A DNA stretch of 64,000 nt from assembly GCA_933228895.1 (NCBI GenBank), contig OW121846.1:112919054-112983053 (forward strand). Reading direction: 5' to 3'. Origin of the DNA: Platycnemis pennipes. Lineage: Eukaryota; Arthropoda; Insecta; Odonata; Platycnemididae. Position numbers and translations under genes: made by a program. Of the stretch, positions 48,018 through 61,587 are shown one piece after another. The notes under the pieces are model-generated. The model did not search any database. It was not told the DNA's origin and saw only the letters and a list, made by a program, of their open reading frames with translations. How positions within the stretch are numbered: the first letter of the stretch is position 1; each line of letters begins with the position of its first letter.

Positions 48018-48230
48018 CAAAACAGCCTAATTCATCCTCTCCATTTGGGCAGTCAAAATAACCGTCACACAAGCGACTTTTGTCCACTCGATCCAAGCAC
48101 GTACAATTCACTTCATCACTTGCATCAGGGCAGTTTATGACACCATCACACCATTTCAATTTTGGCACACACTGACCATCACCAGCACAAGACTTCTCCT
48201 CACTTGGATTGCAGTGGCCACGAGAGAAAC
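48018..48230 (-). CDS. ndl: ndl exon 4: two LDLa-type repeats
   Basis: The exon is 213 bases, phase 1 to 1, with acceptor AAATTTTAG and donor TTG/GTATGT. The first repeat is a standard LDLa module: Cys-rich, with [16 protein letters not shown] and the calcium-binding signature PDASDEVNC. The second is shorter, with [11 protein letters not shown] and PNGEDELGC, and has fewer cysteines, as many Nudel LDLa repeats do. LDLa modules bind calcium and partner proteins. The exon follows the stalk directly. Confidence 0.9.
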
Positions 48231-48639
48231 CTAAAATTTGTTTTGGATGAAATAAAATTTAGACCAGTGATTGAAAAAATTACCAATATGCCTATCTTGC
48301 ATAGAGACTTCATTGACTCAGAGGTTTTGAATTTTAACCCTATTTTCCAGTGTGTACCACTGAAGGAGCATCAATACCAAATAGTATAATTTCAACAATT
48401 TTCATCACTTATAATTCATCAGCAGTTACTTGAGAATAGTTATTTATTCACAAAACAAAATAATTACGAACATATACCCAAATAGCATTCTATGTCGGAA
48501 CAACAAGGACATCATAATAATAATTCATATATTTGTCCCGAGATTTGTAGTACATATACACTCAAATACAAGACACGTCAAAGATTAAATTATAAATGTT
48601 TTAGTTTCATATATTAATTTACATAGCAAACATTTTTAA

Positions 48640-49760
48640 TTTAGTAAAGATATTAAAATTAAAGTAGCAGTTTTGTGTGTACATTTGATCTCCTTAGGAA
48701 GTTTGTTGCATAGCCTTATGCACATAGCTTTGTGACCATGAGCAGAGTTACAAGTTCGGATGAAAGGCTGTTGCAGGTCACAGCAGGATTTTGTTTCGTG
48801 GCAATGGGAATCCCTATTTATCATATGCTGAGATAAACTGTCCTTTGTATGCACGACGATTTTTAATATGTATATGCATGAACTGGCAATAAGAAAAGTT
48901 TAAAAAGGAGGTTTAGATGGATCACTCAGGGGGGCATCAGCCATCAGTTGGATGATCCTCTTCGGTATTTTGAAAATTATGTCCACATGGGGGAAAGAAC
49001 CCCAGAAGAGAATACTTGAGTTAATTACGGAATAAAATTCACCATAATATACTGATAAAAGTGACTGTTTTACCAGGAGAAGTAAATTTGAAACCATTTT
49101 TTGAGAGTTCAACATGCTGATGCCATTCACTCAGATATGATTCGATCCACTTATAACAGGTGCCTATAATTCCATAGCACTTTAGTTAGAACAGGAGAAG
49201 CTTGTAGTTCACACAGTCAAATGCCTTAGAAGAGTTGAAGAATGATCTGTGTTTCATTACGGTAGTCCAGGTCTGCACTTTGTTCACCATGTGATAAGTT
49301 GCTGTTGATGTGGACTTGGACCTCCTGAATCGATGCTAGTATGTGGACAGGAAGTAGTTTGTCTCAAGATATGACATCATGCGATTGCAGAAAACCGTGA
49401 ATATCTTCCCTAGTTGATTAAACAGGGGTATTGGTCAGTAGAAATTCATTGCTCTTCTACTCCCTTTTTCTTTGTAGATAGGGACAATTATTGCAGTTTT
49501 TAGTCAGTCAGGGAATAATGCCATCTTAAGGATTCATTAATTAGGTAAAGTGAGTGATCCTTAATTGCATTAAATTAACTTTCTGTGAAAATCCCAGAGA
49601 TGCCATCTAATCCCGAGCTGAACGTTTTTACAGAATTATTAAAAACATTAGATAATTCTGAGTCTGAGCAGGGAAACAAATAGAGTGAATCGCATGAGCT
49701 AGGAATCAGAGGGTGGTTAAAATGATTGATTGGTGCTAAAGGTATTTGATGGGACAGGTA
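48640..49760 (-). mobile_element. Jockey/CR1-like LINE polymerase remnant
   Basis: The minus strand shows FDCVNYKLLLF, YGIIGTCYKWIESYLSEW, then FIPKR-like text around IFKIPKRIIQLMADA and the tail CIRLCNKLPKEIK. These follow the order of a jockey/CR1-type LINE polymerase (AFDxVxHxxLLxKL, YGIRG...W..SYLS, LYNKLPxxIK). There are several stops and frame changes. Confidence 0.72.
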
Positions 49761-49949
49761 AAAATCATTTGGACATGATGCAATTTTCAAGTAATCAGAT
49801 GTTGGGCCAATGTGGTTATATTGCCTTTCATTGCTGTTGGACTGTCAACAATGGTTCCATATTGGCTCTGGGTAGAAACTTAATGAACTTGGCTTATTAT
49901 AGTATTTGTGGGCAAGTTAACTTTGTGGAATATCAGCATCACTCAAAAT

Positions 49950-51540
49950 AAACTTTGTTGAGCATCTTTAATCCGGCACAGTCGGGACCAAAGTGATGCC
50001 GGATTAGGGATGTTGCTGGACTATGGGTCATGCATGGCAACTAGTCTATTTTTGACATCTGGAATATTTTCATTGAAAGGATTCAATTATAACAAAATAT
50101 ATTTGTTTGTCATTTACTGAACACAATTTTAAGAAGAATCACTGACAATAATCAGAAAGAAATGGTATCTTCATTTACAAATTTATTACTTTAAAGTATC
50201 AAAGTTGCGCAGTGAGTGAAAATAACATAAGCTAAGCATCATGAGCATCATATTGCTGCACATTCAAAAGTGTAATAATACTATCGGAAAAGGTTAAATT
50301 AAATTTGATATTTCTTATGCTGCACTTCACTCAACATATTTCCGACTGCGATTGATTTGTTATCAGCTGATTCAGCGTGATGTCAACACGTGGGTGTCAT
50401 CTGCATGGCCGCCCATCACACCATGTGTGTTTTAGAACCGACTGTGAATTACTATTCCATGCACACAAAATTTCCCACATCATGTCTTTTAGATTATATC
50501 TGTTTCTGAAATAGTTCAGCCTGCTCCATTAGCATTTGGTCAGAAACTCTAACTAAGACCTTCACTTCGATGCAGCGACATGGAATATAACAAAGTGTAT
50601 TTTACATTTAAATGTTGGCTTTTTAGCACATCAATAATGACCCATGATTGGGTTGATAATGAAATCCTATTAATGTTTGTTCTGTAGTAAAAGCATTAAT
50701 GTAGGCTCCATTTGAAGATAACATTGATAAAAATCCAATTCTAAAATGTTCTGCAATGATGAACATAGCCAGTCTTCGTTCATTAATTGAAGTTAACTTT
50801 GCCATAGAATCTACATTAATACTAATACAAGCATACATGAAATGGTGGTGTCTGGGTTAATTACAACAATGATACTTCTCATCAATTCACTTGACTGGCT
50901 GAAAATGGATGAAAATTGAACCAAGGTAATCACATAAAAGATGAGAATTGAGAACCTTGGCTGTATTCCACTTGTCATGAGCAGCTCTTCAGGTATTTTG
51001 AATACGTAACGGCACTAGCACATTACTTTTGCCTGGTTACTTTCTGTGAGATTACCTATTTATCTAATAAACGAAACTTGTTCTGAGGAAACTTGATGGT
51101 AATGCATTATAAAAAATTATTTCCATTTAAACTTTTCTAATCTGTGATATATGTAATAGTTTGAATTAAAATATTTTTTTTTATTACTTTTACTTCAGTT
51201 AATAATTATTTCCCCAATTTAGCCCACTCTTTTTGTTTCTTCTTAAGACATTATTATGCGAGTATCACATAGAAGCATGTACTCAAGTCTTTTTTTAATT
51301 TCATTTGAAAAATAAATAAAATTTATTTGCCCAAGCAAAACAATACACAATACACAGTACTATGTACATGAATAAGACAAAGCCAGTGGGCTGTTTTCCT
51401 GAAAGGTATTAAGCTAGTATCATTAGATTCACTTACAATGTCTTAAATCTAAGAAATGGTAATTAATTTTTATATTCTATCATTTCCAAACTGTAATGCC
51501 ATTTGCTAATTTCCATTACAGTTAATGTCCAGCTTCGTCT
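49950..51540. other. Intronic stretch, no gene seen
   Basis: It has a short Tigger-like scrap near 49965-50035 (AATCCGGCACAGTCGGGACC). The rest is AT-rich with no recognised coding block before ndl exon 3. Confidence 0.45.
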
Positions 51541-51619
51541 TATTACCATAATAGCATTCCCCCATGATAATTCCCCCAATGTACTTGAATCAGATGGACA
51601 GAAACAACCAAGGACTTAC

Positions 51620-53521
51620 CTTTTTCTAATTTAGAACCCGACATTGCGGCAGAACTTGACTTCTGAAAGGGAGGTCCATGATACTCCTCCCCAGTCACAT
51701 TAATGATAGGCTGCTTACGGCTCTTGGCCCGTGGCAACTCCCCAGTTTCACCAACACCTCCGGAGTCACCACAGTCCTCCCTCGCAGCCGGGCCATGACT
51801 GGGCTTACTTGTCGTCTTCACAGTGGTCACCACCCCACCACTTCCCTCCCCACCCCTCACAGCGGACGAGTGCCCTCTCCCGTCCCCCCCACCCCTCCCC
51901 ACCACCTCACTCCCACTCTCACTCGCGCATTCCTCCTTGCTCTCCACGCCACGAAACTCCAAGCCCCTAAATGGCTTTCCCATGGATGCAGAAAGCTGCA
52001 CTGGATATTGCTGAGGTGGTGCCATGATCATGCACGCCAATTGAGATCCACCACTGCTGACAAATGGCTGTTGCGCAATCGAGTGGAATGAGGGTAGCAC
52101 CTGCTGAACATATTGGTGTGGTAACGGTGCTTGCACGAATTGTGAGTGCGGGTAAACCTGGGCCATATAAGGTTGCTGTAAAAGAGGATGCTGCGTTAAC
52201 TGCACATCAAAATCTGAATTTGAACCTTGTGGCATGTACACAGAGTAGGCAGAGGCATAATTGTTCCTGAACTCGGGCCTGTCAGTACCCGAGTGTAAGT
52301 TATCATAAGATCCATACAGTTGTCTCCCACTAGGATAGTTAGTGTTGTACATAAAAGGGCTGCTGACAAAGGGCATGACTGGCAACGGAGCACTCACGGA
52401 GAAGGATCCTCGGTTTGTGACAAATGGCTGCTGAGGAACCACCATCGGCTGGTGCATGTTCATCATTCCAAAGCAAGGTGGTGATGGTACATAATTTTGT
52501 CCATAAAAACAAACTGGGTACGAAGAAGCAACTTGTGTTTGAAGAAATGGAGATGGGTCAGACTGCACAATGACCTTCTGGCTCGTCTGCAACCGCTCTC
52601 CAGTAACAGACACATCAAAAGGTACATCTGTTCTACTTATTGAACCAACATTAACTGATGAATTTCTTTTCCGTGGTCCTACCTTCGATTTTGGGTGAGT
52701 GTTTTCATTGTACGGATACACGTTTCTAGCCTTCCGCACCGGCTTTGGTGATTCAGGTAAGTTCAATTCATCATAAAAAAAATCTACACCATGCATTGGT
52801 GAATGGTTTGAAAGTTTTACACCACTTCCACTACTGCCATTTTTTACTGATTTGATTGCTGCAAGACTTTGAGCTATACTTTCATGAGGATGGGTAGCAA
52901 TGTAGCAGTCAGCACTCGTACATGGGTTGGACTTTGAAGATGGAATTTGGGGTTCCAAAAAAAAACTTGAATCTTCAACTAAACTCATTACCTGCTTCCC
53001 AAATGTTGTTACATTTTTAGAAGGCACGTTAGGGCTTTTTAGTTTTAAATTACTATTTTTTTTATTTTTTTGAAGCAATACAACTACATCAGCTAACGAA
53101 TTAGTATTTTTTAATGTCTGTTCAATATTATTTCTTGTGGCAATCAAAATTGCCATTAAGGTTTCAACTCTCCCACCTCTTTTCTCAGCATGCACTCCAC
53201 CAATAAACATAGAATTTTTCTTTGCCAGAGATTCCACCCTTTTTCTCCACCTTGCTGGTTGAAACCCATCTCTTACATCCCCAGATAAGCTTAATCTTCT
53301 GAGACTAAGAATCAAAGGCCCACCATAAACCATGTACTCCCTGCCTAAAGCACTACGACCTTCGCTATTTGAAGAATCAATCAAATAGTCTTCTCTAGCT
53401 CCCATGCTATGTTCAAGGTCTCCATCAGGCTCAGCCGAGGAGTGTAACTTCTCCCAAGGGGCCTCTACTTCAGACTCTATGAATCCATTTCTTGATGCAT
53501 CACTCTTACGTGCAGCTGCAT
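51620..53521 (-). CDS. ndl: ndl exon 3: giant low-complexity extracellular stalk
   Basis: This is one 1,902-base exon, phase 1 to 1, from acceptor TATTTGCAG to donor AAG/GTAAGT. It encodes about 634 residues. The first part is polar and acidic, followed by a likely helical block (about residues 240-275, ETLMAILIATRNN onward). Next comes a Ser/Lys-rich stretch with basic pairs (PVRKAR, GPRKRN) that could be processing sites, then about 200 residues rich in Pro, Gln, Tyr and Phe. It ends in a Gly/Glu-rich segment (GRGGGDGRGHSS). No globular domain is recognised. Family members also have long, poorly conserved N-terminal regions. The Gln/Tyr-rich part could suit cross-linking in an egg matrix, but that is inference. 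The exon starts before the first Met of the open frame. Confidence 0.85.
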
Positions 53522-54828
53522 CTGCAAATACAAAAAAAATAATCCTTAAATTAGTAAATCTCTGAGACTATGAGGGGATAATGCACAAGCACATATTTTT
53601 GTACCAATATATACCACCACATGTTTATTTACAAATTTTCAGTCACCTAGTTGAAAACCTAGTTGAAAATACAAACCACTTATGTGGTAGTACATTGAGA
53701 AGCACAATCATTTGGCTCTCACAAGAGAGTGGATGACAGTTGAAATAAATAATTGCATCATGTACAGTGGTGGAAAAAATAAATGCAAATTTTTTTGGGC
53801 ACCAATGCGACATTCGCAGGAACTTCTAGGAATAGCAAAAAACGGGCAACTCCATGAAAAGAAGGCATCAACTGTGAGTGTTCGAATTCACAAGACAACT
53901 CACTTAAGTCAGAACCTAAAGCTTACAAATAAATTACCCATTCTATGAAATTACCTCTCAAATTCTCTCGTAGCCCCAAATTCTCTCGCATGTTCTCTTG
54001 TAGCGTTCGTCAGTTTTCATTTCGGCATTTCTCTTACAAATCTATATTTACAGCATTCAGTGAAGGAGTGGTTAACTGCATTCATTATCCAATCCATCCC
54101 CAATAGATGTCGACTTCTTTATATGCTAAGGTCAAATAAAGGACATTTACTGGGATCGACTTTCCATAGATCTTTTTATATTATGCACCCCTTGTCTCTT
54201 TTACTCAGAAAATTAAAATAATACTGTCGCAGGAACAAATACCAATTATCAGATACTAAAGAATGCACCAATTAAAGTAAGTACTGTGCATACGCCTATT
54301 TTTCACTAGTTTCAATCTGCAGATATAAGAAGTACATGCATTTTTACATGGATCGTGATCTATTATTCACAAATCCTTTTGATTGGGGAGAGGGAAGATA
54401 AGGGATACCATTTCCAAAATTATATAGGCACATAAATACCTAATTAGGTTGGCATATTTTTCCAATTTGTCCTTGATCTAATAACGGAGATCCGTGACCA
54501 CTTGAACATTGTGGCAATTCACTTAACAATATTTTAGCATTGAAATAACCCTTTATTATTAGTTAGTAATCTATGATTAACAACACATTGACACCTGACT
54601 AAATAATATTTAGTAGCCATGACTACGCCGAACCAGTGTTGTTAAGTGTTCTCCAATAACTCGAATGTTAAGTGCCTAATGCATGATTTGTCAATTGCTG
54701 TCCTCTTGCCAGCAGTCAGTGCAGCTAGCATCATTCATAGCAACATCATCAGAAAATAAGCAACATCAAAAATTACAACATATTTGTAAGTGTAAGCCTA
54801 TTTCCCAAGGGTTATATGTACAGCTTAA

Positions 54829-57800
54829 TACGTTCAACGCTGACAGACAACAATCGTCGTCCGCCGGGTGCTATCCGCTGACTGCGAACGACGATAGTTG
54901 GCTAAGTTCCTAATCCAATCTCAAGGCCGTCGACAGAAGACGCCACCTCTTAGTTCTTCCTTTTCCGTTGTCAGTCATTTGATAGCCCTCGGAGCGTGTG
55001 CAGTTGACGCAGCCAGAGTTTCCCACATCGAGAAGCGCCATTACAACAATTTATGTTTACAAGGTAAGTTATGTTTTTTGGGTGTGTATTAGCCCTCTAG
55101 TTTCAGTTTTTGAGAGTTTTTTTTCCCTGTTACTTTTATGAAAAACAATTTTCATTTTGATCTCAAGTACTTCGCATTTAGTTATATAATTTTTTTAATT
55201 GATTGAATAACACACCCCCTCTCCTCCCCCCCTCCTCCGCACCCAGAATTACATTTAATACTATAACATCCAATTGATTCTTTCAAAATGTTTTCTTATT
55301 TTAATATATTTTATTAAAAATCCTCGCACATGTATTTCACACTATTGGATTTGTTATAATGATATAAAATTAGTTCATGAGTACATGAATCATTTTTTAT
55401 ATTTTTTCAATTGTCGACCCTTGTTTTTACAATTGCACTGTTGACATTTTTGGTTTATTTTCGTTAGTTACTTATAAATTTGGATTCAATGAAGCTTTCA
55501 CATACATCTATTCCTGATTTTTTTATTTTACTTCTGCATTGAAAATATAACAATGTTAGGCTATTTGCAAATATCCAGAATATACTTAAATAAAAATTCC
55601 CAATTGATCAAAGATCTGCTTTTTTTTCCTAGTTTTCAAATAGGTCCTCTAAAAAACTGATGATATTTATCGATGTATGCGATATAAATATAATTGATGT
55701 TAACATTCATTTAGCAAATAAATTGCTGTTTTTTGTGGATTTTTATTTTCTAATATTTTTTCTCTCTCATGTAGGGACCAGAGAAAGATATCTCAGAAAT
55801 GTCTATTCTTGGGTTATTTTTCTCTCTATGGGAAGTAGGTAAGTTATTTTACAGATTTTTCTAGGGTTTCAATATTTTTCCTCTGGTATGCGCATAAATA
55901 TGCCTTACAGCCAAGACAAAATTCACATTTTTAAACATTTTTTTCTTTCAGAATAGTTCCACTCGTCGGGGTGGCTAAAGCAGAAAAGAACGGAAAGGGA
56001 AGGCATTACGAGGAAAAGGGAGTACCCATAAAAGAAAAATCGAGTGGGAAACCCCCGTTTATTGCCCCACTACCCGCTAATATGCACCTCCCCCCCAACT
56101 TATCAAACTAAGGCCCTTCATTGACATATAAGAAAATGGACAATGTTGTGACTCCGACACAATGACTGTGAATAGATGAATCCAAAGTTATTTAGAGGGT
56201 TCGTCTTATCTTCCGTGTGCATGCATGAAAGGTAAGTGGCACAGCTATGGTATCAAACTCTAAATACTCACCGATCCATCCCGATTAGTTTTATGAATTC
56301 TTATTTATACTGGATCTTCCGATTCTGATATAGGCGGGCCGGGACATGTTAACAATGTTGTAATGAAATTAATGGAAGGAAAGCGGGACACTGGACTGTC
56401 TCTTTTCATGGATAATTACTAAATAGTGCTGACTTGGCCCACCACTTGCTTGAGCGAAGGATCTATTTTACCGGAAATCTTAGAGCTACCCGGAAGGGGA
56501 ATATAGTGAAAAAACTGAAACGGGGGGAGGTAGTGGACGTGTTCAGCACCGATGGGGTCTACGTTATGAAGTGGAAGGATAATCGGGACTTTGTGATGAT
56601 CAGCTCTAAATTCGGAGGTAACTTTAGGGGGTGGTGTCACTTCCAACCGGAGGCCATTGTTCGATATAATGAGTCAATGAGTGGCATCGATCAATTTGAT
56701 CAAATGATGTCATATTATCCCATTGAGCATAGGACTCTAAAGTAGTATAAGAAGCTTAGTATCCACATAAAATTTTGGGTTATTTTTGTTAATGGTAGAA
56801 TGCGATTTGATATTTTTATGTAATTGAATGTATATTGTTTCTACTTGTCTATATTATGGCTGTTTTGCATCTTAATTATAATATTATTTTATGTATTTTA
56901 ATTTTTTGTGTAATTTTTATTTCTGTATTGGCTTTGCATTGCTTATGACATTTTATGCATGTATGTACTCCTGGTGTTTTCTAACATTTTTATTATATTT
57001 CTTATTGCAGGGCAATCAATAGTTTACATTGAAGTATTTAGGTCAAAATCCAGTTCTTGTAATTGTAATAAAAATAAAAGTTAAATTTATACATATATTT
57101 GGATGAAAATGACTTATTTAATGTGTCTGTTTAACGCTTTTTTCTCTTTCAAACATTTAGGTAATTTACACTTTCGTTTATTTTTTTCATTTATGCTTCT
57201 AAAATATTCCCGTACTGCCATTAAAATGATTGAAAAGTGCTAAATAGCTCTAAAAAAAGTTTCAGTGATCATTTTTAAATCATAAAATGTTTTTATGCTC
57301 AAAGCACGTCTTGAGTCAGTAGAAGGAACAAATTTCATATTAGCAGCTAATATAAAATGTCAGAAGAGCAAAAAATATCCTAATACTGAATCTCACTGCA
57401 AGAGTATGCAAAAATAAATACATTATTCATGAAGGTAAGAGATGTAGGAGTTAGCCTTCACGGAAATATTTGGTAAAGAATTATTGCGAAGGATTGGGCA
57501 GTCTGTAGACGGGAAGCTACAAGGTTGTGGATTTCAGAAGGAATTGATGAAGGCCATGAACTACCTGAGCATTTATAAGAATGATTTTTTAAATAAATTG
57601 TAACCAACAGTATAAGAAACAATATTTAATAAGGAAGTCCGCACATATTTCATCGAAAGTAACAAGAATCAATGGAAGAAACTTTGAAACGGACGATAGG
57701 GGAGAGTATGCAACCACACACAACACCCGAGTGATGCTATCAGGTGGCGGCGGATGACGATTGTCATTCAAAATAAAAATTCATTTGTAACGCATAATTT

Positions 57801-57917
57801 TTATTTTACAGTATTTTAGTTGATTGAATTTTTTTTTAGTGGTATTACATGAAGAAACTTTAAAAAAAATTTCAGTCACCGGCATAACCATAAAAAAATA
57901 GTGCCTCGTTGAATGTG
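54829..57917 (+). mobile_element. piggyBac-family element, 3.1 kb, TTAA-flanked
   Basis: TTAA lies at 54825-54828 and 57918-57921. The ends are TACGTTCAACG and, inverted, CACATTCAACG. Longer subterminal inverted blocks (GACAACAATCGTCGTCCGCCG on the left, a diverged complement near 57735-57770) support the limits. The element contains a broken piggyBac transposase in the expected orientation. A GC-rich segment with hairpin potential at about 54840-55070 may be its promoter and leader region. Confidence 0.82.
56235..56860 (+). pseudogene. piggyBac transposase remnant
   Basis: The plus strand reads KWHSYGIKL, LIYTGSSDSDIGGPG and VVMKLMEG to FMDNY (a catalytic-Asp DN motif of the family). Then, after a frame change, come LAHHLLERRIYFTGN, ATRKGNIVKKLKRGEVV and MKWKDNRDFVMISS. 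After these are YNESMSGIDQFDQMMSYY, containing the third-Asp GVDxxDQ motif, and a stop. The N-terminal third was not found in frame. In-frame stops make it a pseudogene. Confidence 0.82.
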
Positions 57918-58226
57918 TTAATGGACATGCTCCATCTTAAGAAAAACGACTCTCCAGCAACAAATCCACATCACTAATTCTCCTCTATTTTCCAGACTAT
58001 TCCATGGTTTACCACAATACGTTTTTCTCGAGACTTTACCATGAATTGTATAAAAATGAGGCCATTTTGATAAGAGAAATGGTATGAGATAACAAGAATG
58101 AGCCAAAAAATTCCAAATTTGATGGATTTGATGAACACCATAAGATTCTATATTAGTTTCAGTTGCATCCACTGCAATCAATGTTTTCAACAGTAAAATG
58201 CATGCTTACATCTGGAGGTTGCTTAC

Positions 58227-58433
58227 CTGAATTGGATGAAATTAGAACCATCAGTGCACCACATGCTACCACACCTACAGTGATCAAAGTTGCCACAATG
58301 ATCATTTGCTTCCTCTTTTTCAAGCAATTGTACATATCTTGCAAACAATCAAAAATGCATGTACACAGCTTAAATGGAGATGCCCTTCCTAGTCCACCAT
58401 GTCCTTCAGGATGTGAGGAAACTGTTCTTGGAT
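58227..58433 (-). CDS. ndl: ndl exon 2: signal-anchor transmembrane segment
   Basis: Acceptor TTTCCAG and donor CAG/GTAAGC bound a 207-base exon, phase 1 to 1. It encodes a Cys-containing juxtamembrane segment (KLCTCIFDC), a basic cluster KKRK at about residues 92-95, then a hydrophobic helix at about residues 98-118 (IIVATLITVGVVACG). Positive charges before the helix and no cleavable signal peptide predict a type II topology with the protease outside the cell. The several cysteines just inside the membrane could be palmitoylation sites, which is a guess. The exon joins exon 3 in frame. Confidence 0.8.
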
Positions 58434-58499
58434 CTGGAAAGAGATCAGAAATGAGTATATATGATGGGTGTGAAGGTAACAAGCTACAGGAGTAGAGTA

Positions 58500-59695
58500 T
58501 AAATATTAACTTAAAATAAATAAATAATTAATTTTAAGTTAATTAATGTTTATACTCTAAGGTTAAATTTAATTATTAATTAAAGTTCTAAGGATCTAAG
58601 GATGCCTTTGCCAAAGGCTCTCTTAGAAACAAGATCTCCATTACTTTCCATAAAAAACCACTGAGAAATATACCCTAGCAGTCGCAGAACTTGCCCTTCC
58701 ATCCAGACCCATAAATCCCAGGAAAGTAATGCTTGCCATGTTTCGTGGAGGCTAAGGGGTCCAGACAATATAGGAATGAGCAGTATTTGCCAAACCAGTG
58801 GGTGTAACAGTCAACAATAATTTAGAACTGCCATGGGCATAGCAGTCCACTGCTGTCTGTTTCAATCTTAATGCCCTTGTCTTTTTCTTCACTATCGGAA
58901 GAGTTGACATCAGAAGATATTTCTTTGTTCAAGAAATCCATCAAGACATACAAATATATTCATTACTTTTTTATTCTTATCATGGTATCTTTTGGCTACA
59001 AGCCTACATTAAAAGAAATACCAAGTTATCCATTGCTTGAATTTATCAGCTCTGGATTCATTCAAGTGAAATAAAAATAAATAAACCTGAAATTCTGGAA
59101 GGGCCAGTGAAATCCTCATTGCACAGGTTCTTGTACCATGCACCATTGAAAGCAATGACTACGTGTGTTTAAACTGGCTAAAAATGGCTCTTGTTTTATA
59201 AGATATTTGTGAAAAATTCCTCCAGACCTTCAAATAATTTATTAGAGAATCACTGCTATGATTTACAATCATGACAATATGCACTAGTACTTGATAAACT
59301 TGATGCATGTGCCCCCATGGAAGTGGCAGGGAATTGCTTCTCCTTATTCTCTTAGAATAAAAATATTCATGCAATAGTTTAACAAATACGTACTATTTTG
59401 AATATTATGATTTTAAGTATTTAAGCCATGGAAGGTAAGTACCAAAGAAGTTCAGAATCCACCTAGGTAGATTGTAGCAGATGTTGGTGTGGACAGGAAA
59501 TATATTAGCACAAATTAATAACAATTCCACAGTAACATGGAAAATAAAAAACAAACACTATGGAGTAAAATAACAATGGATGAAGGATAGTAAGTTACCC
59601 TATATTCCCATTGTAAAATGATAAATTACTTCTAAAACAATTATTTTAAACAAATCTCTCAAAGAAAACATGCCAAAATCAACAAAAAAGTTTAA
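58500..59695. other. First ndl intron, right-hand part of exon 2 flank
   Basis: AT-rich, with an inverted A/T tract near 58500-58570 (TTAATTTTAAGTTAATTAA). Small open frames have no family motif. Confidence 0.4.
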
Positions 59696-59699
59696 AAAA

Positions 59700-60180
59700 T
59701 TGGTGCTGCAAGAAATGGGACAAATTGGACAGTGCGAATGGTGAACTCCCGATGTACTGTCCAATTGTTCCATTAAAAATCCGAATGGTGGATTGGAAAC
59801 AGCTTAGTAGAAAACAATTGTTTAATTTTGGGCTTCGGTTGCTTTTTCATCCAAGCACAACTAGAGTAAACCAAAATTGGAATTCTGTAGTGGGTCAAAA
59901 TTTTTTGGCATACCCATGTTCTGCGAACAAATTGCAAGGGAGAATCCCAAAGATGTTTTTTCCTACAAGCTGACGATGGAAGAATTTCCTTCCCTATGGG
60001 GCAAGGAGGGAATATGTCTTCCATTGGAGAGACCAGCGGGGAATTGCAATGATCTCTGAATTTGGATGGAACTTTGTTGCAACCACTAGAACTGGAAGAA
60101 ACCAGAGGCGGTGGTTGCATATAACAAACTCGTGGGTGAAGTGGAACTTTTATGACCTTTATTTAGACCTTTTCATTGTT
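59700..60180 (+). pseudogene. Second piggyBac-like transposase scrap
   Basis: Frames on the plus strand show NPKDVFSYKLTMEEF, SLWGKEGICLPLER and KPEAVVAYNKLVGEVEL. This fits the C-terminal part of piggyBac-type transposases (KxKxGE, W.D...,  KPxAVxxYNxxMGGVD), with the conserved Asp replaced. No termini were identified. Confidence 0.5.
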
Positions 60181-60199
60181 TAAAATTCCACATTATCGA

Positions 60200-61580
60200 T
60201 CTTCTACTACACCTGTAATTTCTAACAAGTATCATAGAGAAAAAAGGACCACACATTTTCATTAAAATTAGCAAATAATATTAAAATATAACTATATAGA
60301 TAAGAAGAAATTTTTATTGACTGTGTATACATTGTTACAGCAATAATTTTTATCTCTAGTAGAGAAAATCAAATGAATGCAAGTGAAAATATGAACTGCT
60401 GAGGGATGTTGTAGGTAAAAAACGAGAAAGAAAAACACCCAATAAATTGAAGAGTCCACAACAAAATTTGGCGCTGAAACTAGAAACATGCTAAAGTGGC
60501 ACTAGTAATGAGCGGACGCTCAAAAATGGAAAAGAACCATTACAAAGCAAGTGACCTTTATCAGTCACCTGCCACCGACGAGAGTAAGGCAGAACTTCTT
60601 AAAAGTCATCATCACTGGATGTGTTAGTATATTAAATATTCTGTATGGAAAAACAATGTCTTGCCTCAGTAAATTCTTGTAAATTCAAAAATGATTATTC
60701 AGGTAATAATCATAATAATTGTGACACCCAGAATCGTTGGTTGCATAGTCAATAGGATATATTTAAAAGCCGTCCCACAGGCAACTTTCCTTGACTCACA
60801 GATGGCACTGTAATAGGGGATCCAGATAGGCTACCTGGAAATTAGGATTACTACTGGATTACTTGCACTTTACCCTATCCGTACCCGATTTTTTAAACAG
60901 ATACACTATCCAATCCAATAGCAGGTAAAATATCTCATTTTTACCACCATCTATCCATGTATTCTCGTGTAATTTACAGGGCACGTGCTGGCAGGGATAC
61001 GCCTCACCAAAATGCGGAATATCCCTCAACAGTTTTAATTGGTTATCATGGTTTAGCTATACAAAAGATCGTTCCATAGGTTAGGAAATCCTCAATTTCT
61101 TTGTCTGAGATTTTTCTTCATTACAGTAAAAATACCATCGATGAGCGGAAAAATTAAATACCCAAAACTAAAGAACATGCATCCTGAAGGCCAGCTCAAA
61201 TGGTGAGACTAGAGTTCACCAAGTATAAAGCCAAAGGTAGTGTGAAATTCATTCCATTGAGGGAATTATTCCTTTCCCTCTGCTGCCTGAAGTTTCCCAC
61301 AAAGATTTACTACCCAGAAAATCACTCTGGCTTGTGGTCAACAGCATTTGTTCAATATAGCTGATAACTTCAGGTTTAACCATGTGATACCCTTCCATAA
61401 TGGAAAAAAAATTAATTCATGTACCTGAAGATGTAACTACATTATGAAACCCGGATTGTGCCTATTTAAATCTAAAGTGAAAGTAACAAAGTTTCATTCT
61501 TCTATTTTCCAGCATTTGTTCAAGCTATCCAGTGCACCATTGCAAAAATGTATTGATTTGAGAGGAAGTTCTCATAAATA
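60200..61580. other. First ndl intron, no gene seen
   Basis: Mostly AT-rich sequence without recognised repeats or exon-like blocks. No sign of another gene. Confidence 0.4.
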
Positions 61581-61587
61581 TGCAAAC

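Noticed and set aside
51678..52091. 137-codon plus-strand open frame
   Set aside because: It is antisense to ndl exon 3, follows the biased composition of that exon, and has no domain of its own.
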